Shown here one piece after another: positions 29,741 through 38,891 of a DNA stretch of 64,000 nucleotides. This stretch comes from Terribacillus aidingensis (GTDB taxonomy: Bacteria > Bacillota > Bacilli > Bacillales > Amphibacillaceae). Position 1 is the stretch's first letter. Every line of letters starts with the position of its first letter. The DNA lies in contig NZ_OBEK01000002.1 in NCBI RefSeq assembly GCF_900215625.1, forward strand, positions 418,676 to 482,675, in the 5' to 3' direction. The position numbers and the translations under genes were made by a program. The notes beneath the pieces are model-generated. The model made no database searches. It had not been told where the DNA came from and saw only the letters and a program-made list of their open reading frames with translations.

Positions 29741-31014
29741 AGAGACTGACTAGCGCGCAATTTGCGGAACAGTTTTGCACCCGCAATTCAGACAGCGGTT
29801 TTAATGCTGAAGTGCTGCAGACAGTTTCAGCCATTTTGCAGGATGTTCGTCTGAATAGAGATGAAGCCGTTCAAAAGTACACGGCAAAATTTGACGGTAC
29901 AACAGTGAATCAGCTGCATGTATCAGCTGCAGAAATACGGGAAGCCAAGGCAAAAGTTTCCCCAGCAACACTGGCGGCTTTACAAAAAGCAGCTGCTAAT
30001 ATCCGAGCGTTCCACGAGAAACAAGTGACTCCTTCTCGTATCATGACTGCAGAAACTGGCAAACAGCTGGGACAGCTCGTACTGCCGATGGAGCGCATAG
30101 GTATTTATGTACCTGGAGGCAAAGCAGTATATCCATCCACGATTTTAATGAATGCTATACCAGCACGTCTGGCAGGCGTTCAGGAAATTATTATGGTGAC
30201 ACCCGGAAAAAACAACGAAGCTATTGCGCCGGTACTAGTTGCTGCAGCAGAAATTGCTGGCGTAGATAAGATTTATAAAATTGGCGGTGCTCAAGCAATC
30301 GGCGCTTTAGCTTATGGCACTGAAACGATTGTGCCAGTAGATAAGATTGTCGGACCTGGTAATGCTTATGTGGCTGCAGCTAAAATGCTAGTGTTTGGGC
30401 AGGTGGGAATCGATATGATTGCTGGACCATCTGAAGTAGCCATTATTGCGGATGAAACAGCTGATCCTGCATTTGTTGCGGCAGATTTGTTAGCACAAGC
30501 TGAACACGATGAAAATGCCAGGGTTGTGCTTTTGACAAACAGCGAGGAGCTTATCGAAGCAGTGGAACGTGAGCTGGAAAGTCAACTTGAGAAGCTGCCG
30601 CGCAAAGCTATCGCTCAAGCAGCATTGAACGGGAACAGCGCGATTGTCCTGACCAGTTCGCTGGATGAAAGTTTTGCGTTATCCAATAGCTTTGCTCCAG
30701 AACATTTGGAAGTACAAACATGCAATCCACAAGCGCAGCTAGGCAAAATTAAACATGCCGGCTCCGTTTTCTTAGGTTCTTATGCGCCGACAGCATTAGG
30801 CGACTATTACGGCGGCACGAACCACGTACTGCCGACAAACGGCACAGCTAGATTCTCTTCCGGTCTCAGCGTGGATGACTTTATCAAAAAAACGACGTAC
30901 ACATATTACGATAAACAAGCACTAAAACAAGGCCAGGAAAGTATTGACCAGTTAACAGAAGAGGAGCAGCTGGCAGGGCACGGGGAATCGATCAACATCC
31001 GGTTCAAGGAATAG
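29737..31014 (+). CDS. hisD: Histidinol dehydrogenase
   Basis: Zinc enzyme that oxidises histidinol to histidine in two NAD-dependent steps, the last of the pathway. 425 aa, standard length. NAD and substrate segments: RIGIYVPGGKAVYPSTI, the VDKIVGPGNAYVAAAK stretch, IDMIAGPSEVAIIAD, the Zn/active-site AQAEHDENARV, then the NHVLPT His and the C-terminal GHGESIN motif. It overlaps hisG by 4 bases. Confidence 0.95.
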   Translation: MKRLTSAQFAEQFCTRNSDSGFNAEVLQTVSAILQDVRLNRDEAVQKYTAKFDGTTVNQLHVSAAEIREAKAKVSPATLAALQKAAANIRAFHEKQVTPSRIMTAETGKQLGQLVLPMERIGIYVPGGKAVYPSTILMNAIPARLAGVQEIIMVTPGKNNEAIAPVLVAAAEIAGVDKIYKIGGAQAIGALAYGTETIVPVDKIVGPGNAYVAAAKMLVFGQVGIDMIAGPSEVAIIADETADPAFVAADLLAQAEHDENARVVLLTNSEELIEAVERELESQLEKLPRKAIAQAALNGNSAIVLTSSLDESFALSNSFAPEHLEVQTCNPQAQLGKIKHAGSVFLGSYAPTALGDYYGGTNHVLPTNGTARFSSGLSVDDFIKKTTYTYYDKQALKQGQESIDQLTEEEQLAGHGESINIRFKE

Positions 31015-31029
31015 ACAGGGGGAAGCACG

Positions 31030-31617
31030 ATGCGCAAAGCCGAAAAAGCACGCAAAACGTTTGAAACTACGATCAATATCCAAGTGAATTTAGATGATAA
31101 CAGCAATATATCCATCAGTACAGGAGTCGGTTTCTTCGATCATATGCTTACGCTGTTCGCAAGTCATGCTAGAATCGGCTTAGTCGTGGAAGCAGAGGGT
31201 GATTTGCATATCGACAGTCACCATACAGTGGAAGACACCGGCATTGTACTCGGACAGCTGATAAAAGAAGCACTTGGCAGCAAAGAAGGTATAAACCGAT
31301 ACGGGCATGCTTTTGTACCGATGGACGAGACATTAGGATTTGTCGCGCTGGATATTAGCGGCCGGCCTTTCTTAGTTTTCGATGCATTGTTTGAAAACCC
31401 AAAACTCGGAAACTTTGATACCGAGCTTGTGCGGGAATTTTTCCAAGCCTTTTCTGTTCATGCTGGTGTGACACTTCATGCTAAAGTGCACTATGGTTCC
31501 AATACACATCACAAAGCGGAATCCTTGTTCAAAGCGCTTGGCCAGTCACTAGCGACTGCTATTCAAGTAAACCCTGCTATTAAAGGTGTCAACAGTACGA
31601 AAGGGCTGATCGAATGA
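31030..31617 (+). CDS. hisB: Imidazoleglycerol-phosphate dehydratase
   Basis: Dehydrates imidazoleglycerol phosphate to imidazoleacetol phosphate. 195 aa, the monofunctional form. Mn-binding His/Glu clusters: [24 protein letters not shown] and the late [25 protein letters not shown] ribosome site lies before the ATG, 15 bases after hisD. The phosphatase function of enterobacterial HisB is supplied by hisJ. Confidence 0.95.
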   Translation: MRKAEKARKTFETTINIQVNLDDNSNISISTGVGFFDHMLTLFASHARIGLVVEAEGDLHIDSHHTVEDTGIVLGQLIKEALGSKEGINRYGHAFVPMDETLGFVALDISGRPFLVFDALFENPKLGNFDTELVREFFQAFSVHAGVTLHAKVHYGSNTHHKAESLFKALGQSLATAIQVNPAIKGVNSTKGLIE

Positions 31618-32237
31618 TTGCTATCGTCGACTATGGTGTTGGCAATGTGGCAAGTGTGGCCAATGCTTGTAAGCAGCTAGGATATGAAACGATTCTGACG
31701 GATAAGAAAGAAGAATTTGAACAAGCAACACATATTATTCTGCCTGGAGTTGGATCGTATCGTGCCGCAATGGAAGAAATCGAGCGACGCAATCTTCGTG
31801 ATTTGCTCCTCGATTTAGCATCTCGCAAACCGTTTATCGGCATTTGTGTCGGCATGCAGCTGCTATTTGAAAAAGGCTTGGAGCATGGAGAAACCGAGGG
31901 ACTCGGTCTCCTGCCAGGAACAGTTGCCAGGATTGAAACAGAGCATTTGCTTCCTCACATCGGCTGGAACGCATTAGAAGTGAGTGATAATTTCCCGGAA
32001 TACTCCAATCATCAAGGGGAGCATGTTTACTTCGTGCACAGCTATCAAGCTTATACACCAGCAGCGTACATTGTCGCCAGTACAGAATACGGCACCCAAA
32101 TCCCAGCAATTGTGCAAAAAGGTACGATTTGCGGTATTCAATTCCACCCAGAGAAAAGCGAGAAAGTGGGACAGCTATTGCTGCAAAGTGTGTTTGAAAG
32201 CAGCCAGCAGTCTGTGCGTAAGGAGGAAAGCAAATGA
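31614..32237 (+). CDS. hisH: Imidazole glycerol phosphate synthase, glutaminase subunit
   Basis: Supplies ammonia from glutamine to HisF. 207 aa, class I amidotransferase: nucleophile Cys78 in [11 protein letters not shown], and His/Glu of the triad in [13 protein letters not shown]. It overlaps hisB by 4 bases. Its stop overlaps the start of hisF (ATGA), so the two subunits of the heterodimer are coupled. In the usual Bacillus order hisA would lie between them; here it is absent. Confidence 0.95.
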   Translation: MIAIVDYGVGNVASVANACKQLGYETILTDKKEEFEQATHIILPGVGSYRAAMEEIERRNLRDLLLDLASRKPFIGICVGMQLLFEKGLEHGETEGLGLLPGTVARIETEHLLPHIGWNALEVSDNFPEYSNHQGEHVYFVHSYQAYTPAAYIVASTEYGTQIPAIVQKGTICGIQFHPEKSEKVGQLLLQSVFESSQQSVRKEESK

Positions 32238-32992
32238 TCGCCAAACGTATTATTCCATGCTTGGATGTAAAAGAAGGGACAGTCGTTAAAGGAACAAATT
32301 TCGTTTCGCTGCGTGAATTAGGAGACCCAGTGGCAATGGCAGCAGCTTATTCAAAAAGCGGAGCCGACGAGATTGTCTTTCTCGACATTTCCGCAACGCA
32401 TGAGGGACGAGCAACCATGATGGATATTGTGCGTCAGACCGCACTGCATGTGTTTGTGCCATTCACAGTTGGAGGCGGCGTTCGTAAGCTTGAAGATATG
32501 AAGACAATGCTGCAAGCTGGAGCTGATAAAGTAGCGGTTAATTCAGCTGCAGTCGCCAATCCAGCGTTGATCACCCAAGGTGCAGAGACGTTTGGTTCCC
32601 AATGTATCGTGGTTGCTATTGATGCAAAGCGTTTTGACGACGGCTGGCACGTTGTCACCCACGGCGGACGCAAAGATACTGGTATTGATGCAATCGAATG
32701 GGCGAAGGAAGCAGAAGCAAGAGGTGCAGGAGAGATTCTGCTGACCAGCATGGATGCAGATGGTGTGAAAACCGGTTATGACTTGCCGCTTACAAAAGCA
32801 ATCGTGGAAAATGTCCGTATTCCCGTTATCGCTTCCGGAGGCTGCGGCAGTCCTGATCATATAACCGAAGTATTCCAACAAACAGATGTATCAGCAGCAC
32901 TCGCTGCGTCTATTTTTCATGATAAAACATTCAGCATCGAAGAAGTAAAACAAAACTGCCAACAGGAAGGAGTGCGCATCCGTGAAGCCTGA
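32234..32992 (+). CDS. hisF: Imidazole glycerol phosphate synthase, cyclase subunit
   Basis: Makes imidazoleglycerol phosphate and AICAR from PRFAR and ammonia. 252 aa TIM barrel with catalytic Asp11 (IPCLDVKEG) and Asp130 (VVAIDAKRF), and HisF-specific [14 protein letters not shown] and [14 protein letters not shown]. These marks separate it from the related isomerase HisA. It overlaps hisH by 4 bases and hisI by 11. Confidence 0.94.
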   Translation: MIAKRIIPCLDVKEGTVVKGTNFVSLRELGDPVAMAAAYSKSGADEIVFLDISATHEGRATMMDIVRQTALHVFVPFTVGGGVRKLEDMKTMLQAGADKVAVNSAAVANPALITQGAETFGSQCIVVAIDAKRFDDGWHVVTHGGRKDTGIDAIEWAKEAEARGAGEILLTSMDADGVKTGYDLPLTKAIVENVRIPVIASGGCGSPDHITEVFQQTDVSAALAASIFHDKTFSIEEVKQNCQQEGVRIREA

Positions 32993-33632
32993 TTTTACAA
33001 AAGGACTTATCCCAGCCATTGTGCAGGACAGCCAGACGAAGCAAGTGCTGATGCTTGCTTACATGAATGAAGAAGCATACGAAAAAACAGTCGAAACAAA
33101 ACAAACATGGTTCTATTCCCGCTCAAGAGAAGCGCTCTGGAACAAGGGAGCAACGTCCGGTAACGCGCAGCAAGTCGTCGACATGAAACTCGACTGTGAT
33201 CAGGACACCATCCTGATTAGCGTCCTTCCGCAAGGACCAGCCTGCCACACAGGAGAAGTGAGCTGTTTCTATAACGAGACGCCAATTACTGGAGAAACAT
33301 CTGAAGAAAAGAATATATTCCACACTGTCATGGAAGAAGCAGAAAATCGAAAAAAACATCCTGTTGAAAATTCGTATACCAACTATCTGTATCAAAAAGG
33401 CGTCGACAAAATCGGTAAAAAAGTAATTGAAGAAGCTGGGGAAGTGGTTATCGCAGCAAAAAATGATGATGCAGAGGAATTGGTTAATGAGGTAAGCGAC
33501 TTGCTGTATCACAGCTTCGTGCTGCTTGCCAATCAAGGCGTAAGCCTGCAGGAAGTCGAAGAAGAGCTAGTTCGTCGTTTTCAAAAGAAGGGAAATAATA
33601 AAGGAGAGCGTCCGCCGATAGAAGAGTGGTGA
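32982..33632 (+). CDS. hisI: Bifunctional phosphoribosyl-AMP cyclohydrolase / phosphoribosyl-ATP pyrophosphohydrolase
   Basis: Catalyses the second and third steps of histidine synthesis. 216 aa. Residues 1-110 are the cyclohydrolase domain ([19 protein letters not shown], zinc/Mg ligands in [10 protein letters not shown] and [10 protein letters not shown]). Residues about 118-210 are the pyrophosphohydrolase (HisE) domain with the [13 protein letters not shown] MazG-like helix and [12 protein letters not shown]. Fused hisIE is usual in Bacillus. Last gene of the operon; the terminator overlaps its 3' end. Confidence 0.94.
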   Translation: MKPDFTKGLIPAIVQDSQTKQVLMLAYMNEEAYEKTVETKQTWFYSRSREALWNKGATSGNAQQVVDMKLDCDQDTILISVLPQGPACHTGEVSCFYNETPITGETSEEKNIFHTVMEEAENRKKHPVENSYTNYLYQKGVDKIGKKVIEEAGEVVIAAKNDDAEELVNEVSDLLYHSFVLLANQGVSLQEVEEELVRRFQKKGNNKGERPPIEEW

Positions 33633-33643
33633 CGCTCTTTTTT
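33605..33643 (+). terminator. Terminator of the his operon
   Basis: AGAGCGTC at 33605-33612 pairs with GACGCTCT at 33631-33638, then TTTTTTA. The left arm lies inside the hisI coding region. Confidence 0.75.
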
Positions 33644-33684
33644 ATGTTCAGGTTTCTCATTCTTCACTGACAGGCAGCGAACTG

Positions 33685-33714
33685 TTGACAAGTGATGCTA
33701 TTATGCAATACTAT
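33685..33714 (+). promoter_or_regulatory. Promoter of the PadR gene
   Basis: TTGACA at 33685-33690 and TACTAT at 33709-33714, spacing 18. Confidence 0.6.
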
Positions 33715-33720
33715 ATACCG

Positions 33721-33755
33721 GTACTTAGTATTACATAATACCATATACTAAGTAC
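33721..33755 (+). promoter_or_regulatory. Inverted repeat, candidate PadR auto-operator
   Basis: GTACTTAGTAT and ATACTAAGTAC form a perfect 11-bp inverted repeat 13 bases apart, immediately after the -10 and before the regulator start. Similar TACTA/TAGTA pieces lie around it. The position suits autorepression. Confidence 0.55.
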
Positions 33756-33788
33756 TGAACATTGCTAATTACTAATGGGGGATAACAC

Positions 33789-34115
33789 TTGGACAATATA
33801 ACAGAAATGCTAAAAGGATTGCTGGAGGGGTGTGTGCTTGAGATCATCAGCCGAGGCGAAACGTATGGCTATGAGATAACACAACAGCTGCGACAGCTTG
33901 GATTTACTGATGTGGTTGAAGGCACGGTTTATACGATTACGATGCGTCTGGAGAAAAATAATTTGGTGGACATTGAGAAAAAGCCATCCACTATAGGGCC
34001 GCCGAGAAAGTTTTACACACTCAACACAGCAGGTAAAGCGCATCTTGAAAACTTTTGGGGGAAGTGGGCATTTGTATCAAGCAAAGTTAACGAACTCAAA
34101 AATAAAAGAAGATAA
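33789..34115 (+). CDS. PadR family transcriptional regulator
   Basis: A 108-residue winged-helix repressor: [20 protein letters not shown], then [13 protein letters not shown] and [17 protein letters not shown] are the recognition region, with the wing in [12 protein letters not shown]. It is the short PadR-s2 type without a long effector domain. The TTG start follows a GGGGGA site. The next gene, DUF1048, lies 14 bases on; this pair recurs in Firmicutes, with the DUF1048 protein thought to act with or under the regulator. Confidence 0.88.
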   Translation: MDNITEMLKGLLEGCVLEIISRGETYGYEITQQLRQLGFTDVVEGTVYTITMRLEKNNLVDIEKKPSTIGPPRKFYTLNTAGKAHLENFWGKWAFVSSKVNELKNKRR

Positions 34116-34129
34116 GAAGGAGAAATAAA

Positions 34130-34468
34130 ATGAATATATTCGAAAAGATTATCGGAAATCTAGATGACAAGCGAGAATGGAAGGCGATGGAGGCACGTGC
34201 GAATGCACTTCCAACGGAGTATCACAACGCATATAACGCCATTAAAAAATATATATGGACCGCTGGAGGTGCCACCGACTGGAAGGAATCCAGCCGAATC
34301 TTTCATGTCATTCTTGATTTGTTCGAGGAAGGTGCAGCGAAAGGCAAGAAAGTAACTGATCTTACTGGTGAAGATGTCGCCGAGTTCTGCGACGAACTAA
34401 TGAAGGGGGCGGAAACTTGGAAAGACAAGTATCGTACAAAGCTAAATAACACGATTAATGGTAACTAA
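34130..34468 (+). CDS. DUF1048 family protein
   Basis: A 112-residue helical soluble protein beginning [20 protein letters not shown], with [17 protein letters not shown] and [20 protein letters not shown], which fit DUF1048. The function is unknown. It follows the PadR gene in an operon (AAGGAGA site) and is probably controlled by the same inverted repeat. Confidence 0.8.
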   Translation: MNIFEKIIGNLDDKREWKAMEARANALPTEYHNAYNAIKKYIWTAGGATDWKESSRIFHVILDLFEEGAAKGKKVTDLTGEDVAEFCDELMKGAETWKDKYRTKLNNTINGN

Positions 34469-34578
34469 CATATCCACCAATGTGCATAGATGATTTGCGT
34501 TTTCTTCTTACTTTTCATTATTCAACTTTTATCATTGCTTAGTTAACGGAGCGGCTACAATGTATATAACTAAGCTTT

Positions 34579-34878
34579 TCAAGGTTGATTTCTTCTTCCT
34601 AACGTGTGAAGACCAGCTAACAGTGCCATAGTTCCTGGGATTAAATAAAGACCAGAAAGCGCATAAACACCTGATACAGAAGTAAGGATCAGTAACCAAC
34701 CGCTCCATAATGGCTCTTTATTTAAGAAAAAGGAGCAAACTACTGCGATAATTCCGCTTAACATACCTAAGAATCCTATATTTCCAAACGTGTAGGAATC
34801 ATCAATCACAGCAAATAATTGGGCTGCCAGCGAAATAAGAAATCCGAGAATACCTCCAGTTAGAGCTACATACTTCAT
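34579..34878 (-). CDS. Small four-helix membrane protein (DUF4064-like)
   Basis: 99 residues with four membrane helices (about 4-24, 33-50, 58-72 and 76-92), beginning MKYVALTGGILGFLISLAAQ. It resembles DUF4064 proteins in length and pattern. No role is known. AAGGGTGATTAGGT before the ATG supports the start. Confidence 0.6.
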   Translation of the reverse strand: MKYVALTGGILGFLISLAAQLFAVIDDSYTFGNIGFLGMLSGIIAVVCSFFLNKEPLWSGWLLILTSVSGVYALSGLYLIPGTMALLAGLHTLGRRNQP

Positions 34879-35241
34879 ACCTAATCACCCTTCTAAATGA
34901 GATTAAACAAGTAGTGAAGCGAACAGCTGTATGTTTGTTAGGAGAACAAAGTACTTATTATTGTATAACAATAGCATCTTTAGCATGTTTACAAATTATG
35001 CTACCTACTTTAATTTAGCAAATGGATAAGCCGCATAGCAACCTTTTAAATGTGGATGGACCTGTCGGTAGGTGTTAGGTTTCAGTAAAATTGAAAGATA
35101 TAGCATTGAAATGGAAGAGATAAAAAAGAAAGCAGAATTAGAGTTTACATCTTAGGCAGTTCGGGAAATAATTTGTAACTATAAATATTTTTCTAATTTA
35201 TAATCAGAATTTTTTTGAATTAACTAAGGAGGTACACCGAA
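34879..35241. other. Intergenic region upstream of the catalase gene
   Basis: About 360 AT-rich bases without a gene. The last 70 bases hold the catalase promoter region and a palindrome (35192-35210). A 14-codon frame ending at 35154 is too short to support. Confidence 0.5.
35192..35210 (+). promoter_or_regulatory. Palindrome overlapping the catalase -10 region
   Basis: TTCTAATT-TAT-AATCAGAA (one mismatch) covers a TATAAT at 35200-35205; a TTGTAA lies 20 bases upstream. This is the place expected for a peroxide-responsive (PerR/Fur-type) operator, but only half of the PerR consensus matches. Confidence 0.4.
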
Positions 35242-36873
35242 TTGGCTGAGAAGAAAGATAAGAATGTGGAGAGAAAAACGTTAACTACTAGACAAGGGCA
35301 TCCTGTTACGGATAATCAGAATATCCGTACAATTGGTGACCGCGGACCGGCAACACTTGAAAACTATCATTTTATTGAAAAGATCTCCCATTTTGATCGT
35401 GAAGAGGTACCTGAACGGGTTGTGCATGCCAGAGGAGCGGGTGCCTTTGGCTATTTTGAAACGTACGGAAAAGTAGGAGACGAACCTGTGGAAAAGTATA
35501 CACGGGCTAAAGTATTTTCAGGTGCTGGTAAGAAGACACCTTTAATGGTCCGTTTTTCAACAGTAGCTGGCTCAAAGGATTCCCCGGAAACAGATCGAGA
35601 TCCGCGTGGATTTGCGGTGAAGATGTATACCGAAGATGGAAACTGGGACTTGGTAGGTAACAACCTTAAAATCTTCTTTATTCGTGATGCGATGAAGTTT
35701 CCTGATATGATTCATGCATTCAAAGCTGACCCAGCATCAAACGTGCCAAACCCGCAGCGTATGTTCGACTTTGTTTCACGTACGCCAGAAGCCACACATA
35801 TGATTACATTTTTGTTTTCCCCGTATGGCATACCTGCAACTTACCGCCATATGCAAGGTTCCGGTGTCAATACGTATAAATGGGTAAATGAGAAAGGAGA
35901 GGCCGTGCTAGTCAAGTACCACTGGGAACCGAAGCAAGGCATCCGAAATCTGACCCAAGAAGAAGCAACTTATATTCAAGGGAAAAACACGAGTCATGCG
36001 ACACAGGATTTATACGAGTCAATCGAGCGTGGCGAATACCCGGAATGGGAGCTTTTTGTACAAATCATGGAAGATGGCTACCATGAAGAACTTGACTTTG
36101 ATCCTTTGGATGATACAAAACTATGGCCGGAAGATAAATTCCCATGGCTGCCAGTCGGGCGTATGGTTCTAGACCGCAATCCAGTAGATTATCACGCAGA
36201 AATTGAGCAAGCTGCCTTCGGTACAGGCGTACTAGTTGACGGAATGGACTTCTCGGACGATAAAATGTTACAAGGCCGTACGTTCTCCTATTCCGATACA
36301 CAACGCTATCGAATAGGAGCAAACTATTTGAAGCTGCCTGTTAATGCACCGAAAGTACCTGTACGCACCAATCAGCATCGTGGCGGAATGGATACCCGTG
36401 ATCCGCAAGAATCCGGCGATAATCCACATATCAATCATGAACCATCCATGCTTGGCGGTTATCAGGAAGCGAATAAAGAAGAACGTGTACAACACCGCCC
36501 AACATACAATGCAGCAGCGATGACCGCGCCAATCGATCGTCCTAACAATTACGGTCAAGCTGGCGAAACGTACCGCAGTTTCGAGGATTGGGAGCGGGAC
36601 GAATTGATTAATAATCTTTCTGACGCATTAGCAGTATGCGATAAATCTATTCAAGATGCCATGGTCGAACACTTCACGCAAGCAGATGAAGAATACGGCC
36701 GTCGTGTGAAGGAAGGCATAGAAACAAAAATGAAAGAAATCAAGGAAAATAATCAGGAAGACCAACTACCGGGACGAGAATCAGGAAAAACAAAATTCGG
36801 CCAAGGTTCCTTATCCGCAAACCAAGCAACAGAAGGTGCAGTGGAAGAAAGTAAAAAATCAGATCCTTATTAA
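35242..36873 (+). CDS. Heme catalase (KatA/KatX type)
   Basis: Decomposes hydrogen peroxide. 543 aa, monofunctional small-subunit-like catalase with a C-terminal extension of about 50 charged residues. Catalytic His62 is in [16 protein letters not shown], the distal Asn in [11 protein letters not shown], and the heme-ligand Tyr350 in [13 protein letters not shown]. The core is like Bacillus catalases; I cannot tell vegetative KatA from spore KatX. The TTG start follows AAGGAGGT at ideal distance. It is monocistronic with a strong terminator. Confidence 0.93.
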   Translation: MAEKKDKNVERKTLTTRQGHPVTDNQNIRTIGDRGPATLENYHFIEKISHFDREEVPERVVHARGAGAFGYFETYGKVGDEPVEKYTRAKVFSGAGKKTPLMVRFSTVAGSKDSPETDRDPRGFAVKMYTEDGNWDLVGNNLKIFFIRDAMKFPDMIHAFKADPASNVPNPQRMFDFVSRTPEATHMITFLFSPYGIPATYRHMQGSGVNTYKWVNEKGEAVLVKYHWEPKQGIRNLTQEEATYIQGKNTSHATQDLYESIERGEYPEWELFVQIMEDGYHEELDFDPLDDTKLWPEDKFPWLPVGRMVLDRNPVDYHAEIEQAAFGTGVLVDGMDFSDDKMLQGRTFSYSDTQRYRIGANYLKLPVNAPKVPVRTNQHRGGMDTRDPQESGDNPHINHEPSMLGGYQEANKEERVQHRPTYNAAAMTAPIDRPNNYGQAGETYRSFEDWERDELINNLSDALAVCDKSIQDAMVEHFTQADEEYGRRVKEGIETKMKEIKENNQEDQLPGRESGKTKFGQGSLSANQATEGAVEESKKSDPY

Positions 36874-36888
36874 TTAGATCATTCAGAT

Positions 36889-36916
36889 AAAGCCGCCAAT
36901 CTTGGCGGCTTTTTTG
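36889..36916 (+). terminator. Terminator of the catalase gene
   Basis: AAAGCCGCCA and TGGCGGCTTT form a stem with a very short loop, followed by a T run. Confidence 0.88.
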
Positions 36917-37264
36917 TGTATAATGGTCCCGGTTTATTGTCTTTCTTATTTTGTTTAATCCACTATTCCTAATTCCCATTTTCAGTTCTTCAGGAACCGA
37001 GAAAAGTGTAAATTTAAATGCCAGCGAATGCAATTTGTTCTGATGGGAGGCTTGTTATCATCGCTATTGTATAAGGTTTTTCGGAAAGAAGAGTTTACGG
37101 TAATCGTGTCTTTTAATAAAGCACTATAGATGGGACGCCAAGGTGCAGTCGCCTATATTATTGTTTACCTTCAGAGGCTGTCGATAAAATTATCGACAGT
37201 TTTTTCTTTTTTTACAACCAACAGCTTTGTAATTCGTCTATTGTATGAACAGGGGTGAAACAGA
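36917..37264. other. Intergenic region with an orphan terminator
   Basis: About 350 bases. A 28-codon frame (37043-37129, MGGLLSSLLYKVFRKEEF start) without a ribosome site is followed by a strong terminator at 37178. The region may be the remnant of a lost gene. The sigma-gene promoter should lie in the last 50 bases but no clear boxes are seen. Confidence 0.4.
37178..37206 (+). terminator. Orphan terminator upstream of the sigma gene
   Basis: CTGTCGATAA and TTATCGACAG around AA, then TTTTTTC and more T. No intact gene precedes it. Confidence 0.75.
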
Positions 37265-37779
37265 TTGATAGATAGAGATAACAAAGACTTAATCGAGGAA
37301 TGGTACGACCAGTTTAGTGAACCGATCATTAAATATATTGTGCTAATGACGAAGGATTATCAGCTGGCGGAAGACATCATGCAAGAGACTTTTATAAGAG
37401 CCTATCGAACAATTGCTACTTATCGAAAGGAAGCAAGTCCTAAAACATGGCTATTCCGTATTGCTCGTAATTTGACTGTAGACTATTTCAGAAAGAAAAA
37501 GCCAACAATTCAGGAGATGAATTTCTTTGCTGGATATAAGGATACCGGGCTTGGGCCAGATGATCAGATATACATAAAAGAAAAGTCGCAGCAATTAACG
37601 AAGGCAATTATAAAGAGGTGATTGTATTGAGGAAAGTTCACCATTTTAATACAAAAGAAACCGCTGAAATACTGAACTGGTCTGATAGTAAGGTGAAGTC
37701 AAAGTTAAAGCAAGCTTTAAAAGCACTCGAAAAACAGCTGGAGAAGGAGGATGGAGGTTACTATGCAGAAGAGAGATAG
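37265..37779 (+). pseudogene. ECF-type sigma factor broken by a small deletion
   Basis: The first frame (118 codons, TTG start) is a normal sigma region 2: YIVLMTKDYQLAEDIMQETF, then AYRTIATYRKEASPKTWLFR and IARNLTVDYFRKKK. It stops at 37621 after QQLTKAIIKR. The next frame, from about 37609, reads YKEVIVLRKVHHFNTKETAE, then ILNWSDSKVKSKLKQALKAL to a stop at 37779, a normal sigma region 4 helix-turn-helix. Only the usual LP-type hinge, about six residues, is missing, with a shift of frame. Together they equal one ECF sigma of about 171 aa. It is probably inactive unless the deletion is a sequencing error. Confidence 0.75.
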
Positions 37780-38821
37780 TGAGAGAAATTTAAAGGTACT
37801 AGAAGATGATATGCAGTGGGACGAAAATAGAAAAGATGAAATTAGATTTAGACTTTTAAGTAAATTGGATAATATGTCTCCTTTACTCGTCAAACAAGAA
37901 AAAAGCAAAACTCGTCGTTTGTATATAGCCATTCCTTCGGTAATAGTTGCACTTTGCTTCCTAATAGTAGGCACTGCATACATATCACCTGCATTGGCTG
38001 ATAAGATTTTTCATGTACCAATTATAGGAGAACTAGCAAGAGAAAATTCTATGGTGTCGATAATTCAGGATGGGCTGGATAAAGCGGATTATAAATATGA
38101 TGGGATTAATATTTCTTATCCAGATAAAAGCATAGCCATTACACTTAATAAAGAAGAAAAAGAGTCCAAACAGCAAGTTAAGCATTACATTGAACAAACT
38201 CTTTTTGAAGAAAATGTGCAAGGATTTGATGTGCATATAGCAAAGGAAGTGGAGCAAGAACACGAAGAAATAGTAGACAATGTAGATCAGCGGCATATGG
38301 AGAATACGGAACGTTTTTCTGAGGAACAGTTTAATCTTTTCGATAAGACAAATCTCTCTAATTTGATAGTGAATACTGGTACTAATTATACAAAGGACGG
38401 ACGACTAGTCGTCAATTATCAGGTTTATGATTCAGCCTCTAAGAACGATATAATCATAATTAAGAACCTCACTAGACAGGCCGGCAAACTAGCAGATGTG
38501 AAAATAGGGGATATAAAGATAGACAGTGTAAACAAGCAAAAAGAGCAACAAGATATGCACTGGTCTAATATAACTGATCTTATTGGCGATAAGTTAATGA
38601 GTGATCCTTCCTACCACGTGGACGGTATTGCATATTCCGTTTATCCATCTGTTGAATTAACCATTAAGACAAACATAGAATCAACAAAGGATCCGAAAAC
38701 ACAGCTATTTACCGCTGATCTTGAGAAGGAAATCAGGCAAGCTATAGAAGATTCAGAGGAAGCCGGGCAGGAGGACTATCAGATCATAATAAGGGATAAA
38801 AATAATCATCGTATTAATTAG
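37763..38821 (+). CDS. Anti-sigma-like membrane protein with extracytoplasmic DUF4030-type domain
   Basis: 352 aa. A cytoplasmic N-terminus of about 50 charged residues (possible sigma-binding part) is followed by one membrane helix (about 53-75, LYIAIPSVIVALCFLIVGTA) and a large outer domain rich in Asp/Glu/Lys. The pattern YKYDGINISYPDKSIAITL and repeated VNYQVYDSA-type strands recall DUF4030/DUF4179 proteins coded next to ECF sigma genes in Bacillus. The ATG at 37763 has GGAGG six bases before it and overlaps the end of the sigma reading frame. Its partner sigma gene is broken, so this gene may be orphaned. Confidence 0.65.
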   Translation: MQKRDSERNLKVLEDDMQWDENRKDEIRFRLLSKLDNMSPLLVKQEKSKTRRLYIAIPSVIVALCFLIVGTAYISPALADKIFHVPIIGELARENSMVSIIQDGLDKADYKYDGINISYPDKSIAITLNKEEKESKQQVKHYIEQTLFEENVQGFDVHIAKEVEQEHEEIVDNVDQRHMENTERFSEEQFNLFDKTNLSNLIVNTGTNYTKDGRLVVNYQVYDSASKNDIIIIKNLTRQAGKLADVKIGDIKIDSVNKQKEQQDMHWSNITDLIGDKLMSDPSYHVDGIAYSVYPSVELTIKTNIESTKDPKTQLFTADLEKEIRQAIEDSEEAGQEDYQIIIRDKNNHRIN

Positions 38822-38891
38822 TAATTGTTTGACGGAGAGCAAGTTAAATTGGATTGCTTTCCTTTCCTTGTAGTCTTCTGTCCGCTTATAT

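Noticed and set aside
32234-32992. HisA identity for this TIM barrel
   Set aside because: The [11 protein letters not shown] and [12 protein letters not shown] blocks are of HisF type, and it follows hisH as its coupled partner.
36740-37033. 97-codon minus-strand frame across the catalase end
   Set aside because: It runs antisense through the catalase tail and its terminator, so it is a shadow frame.
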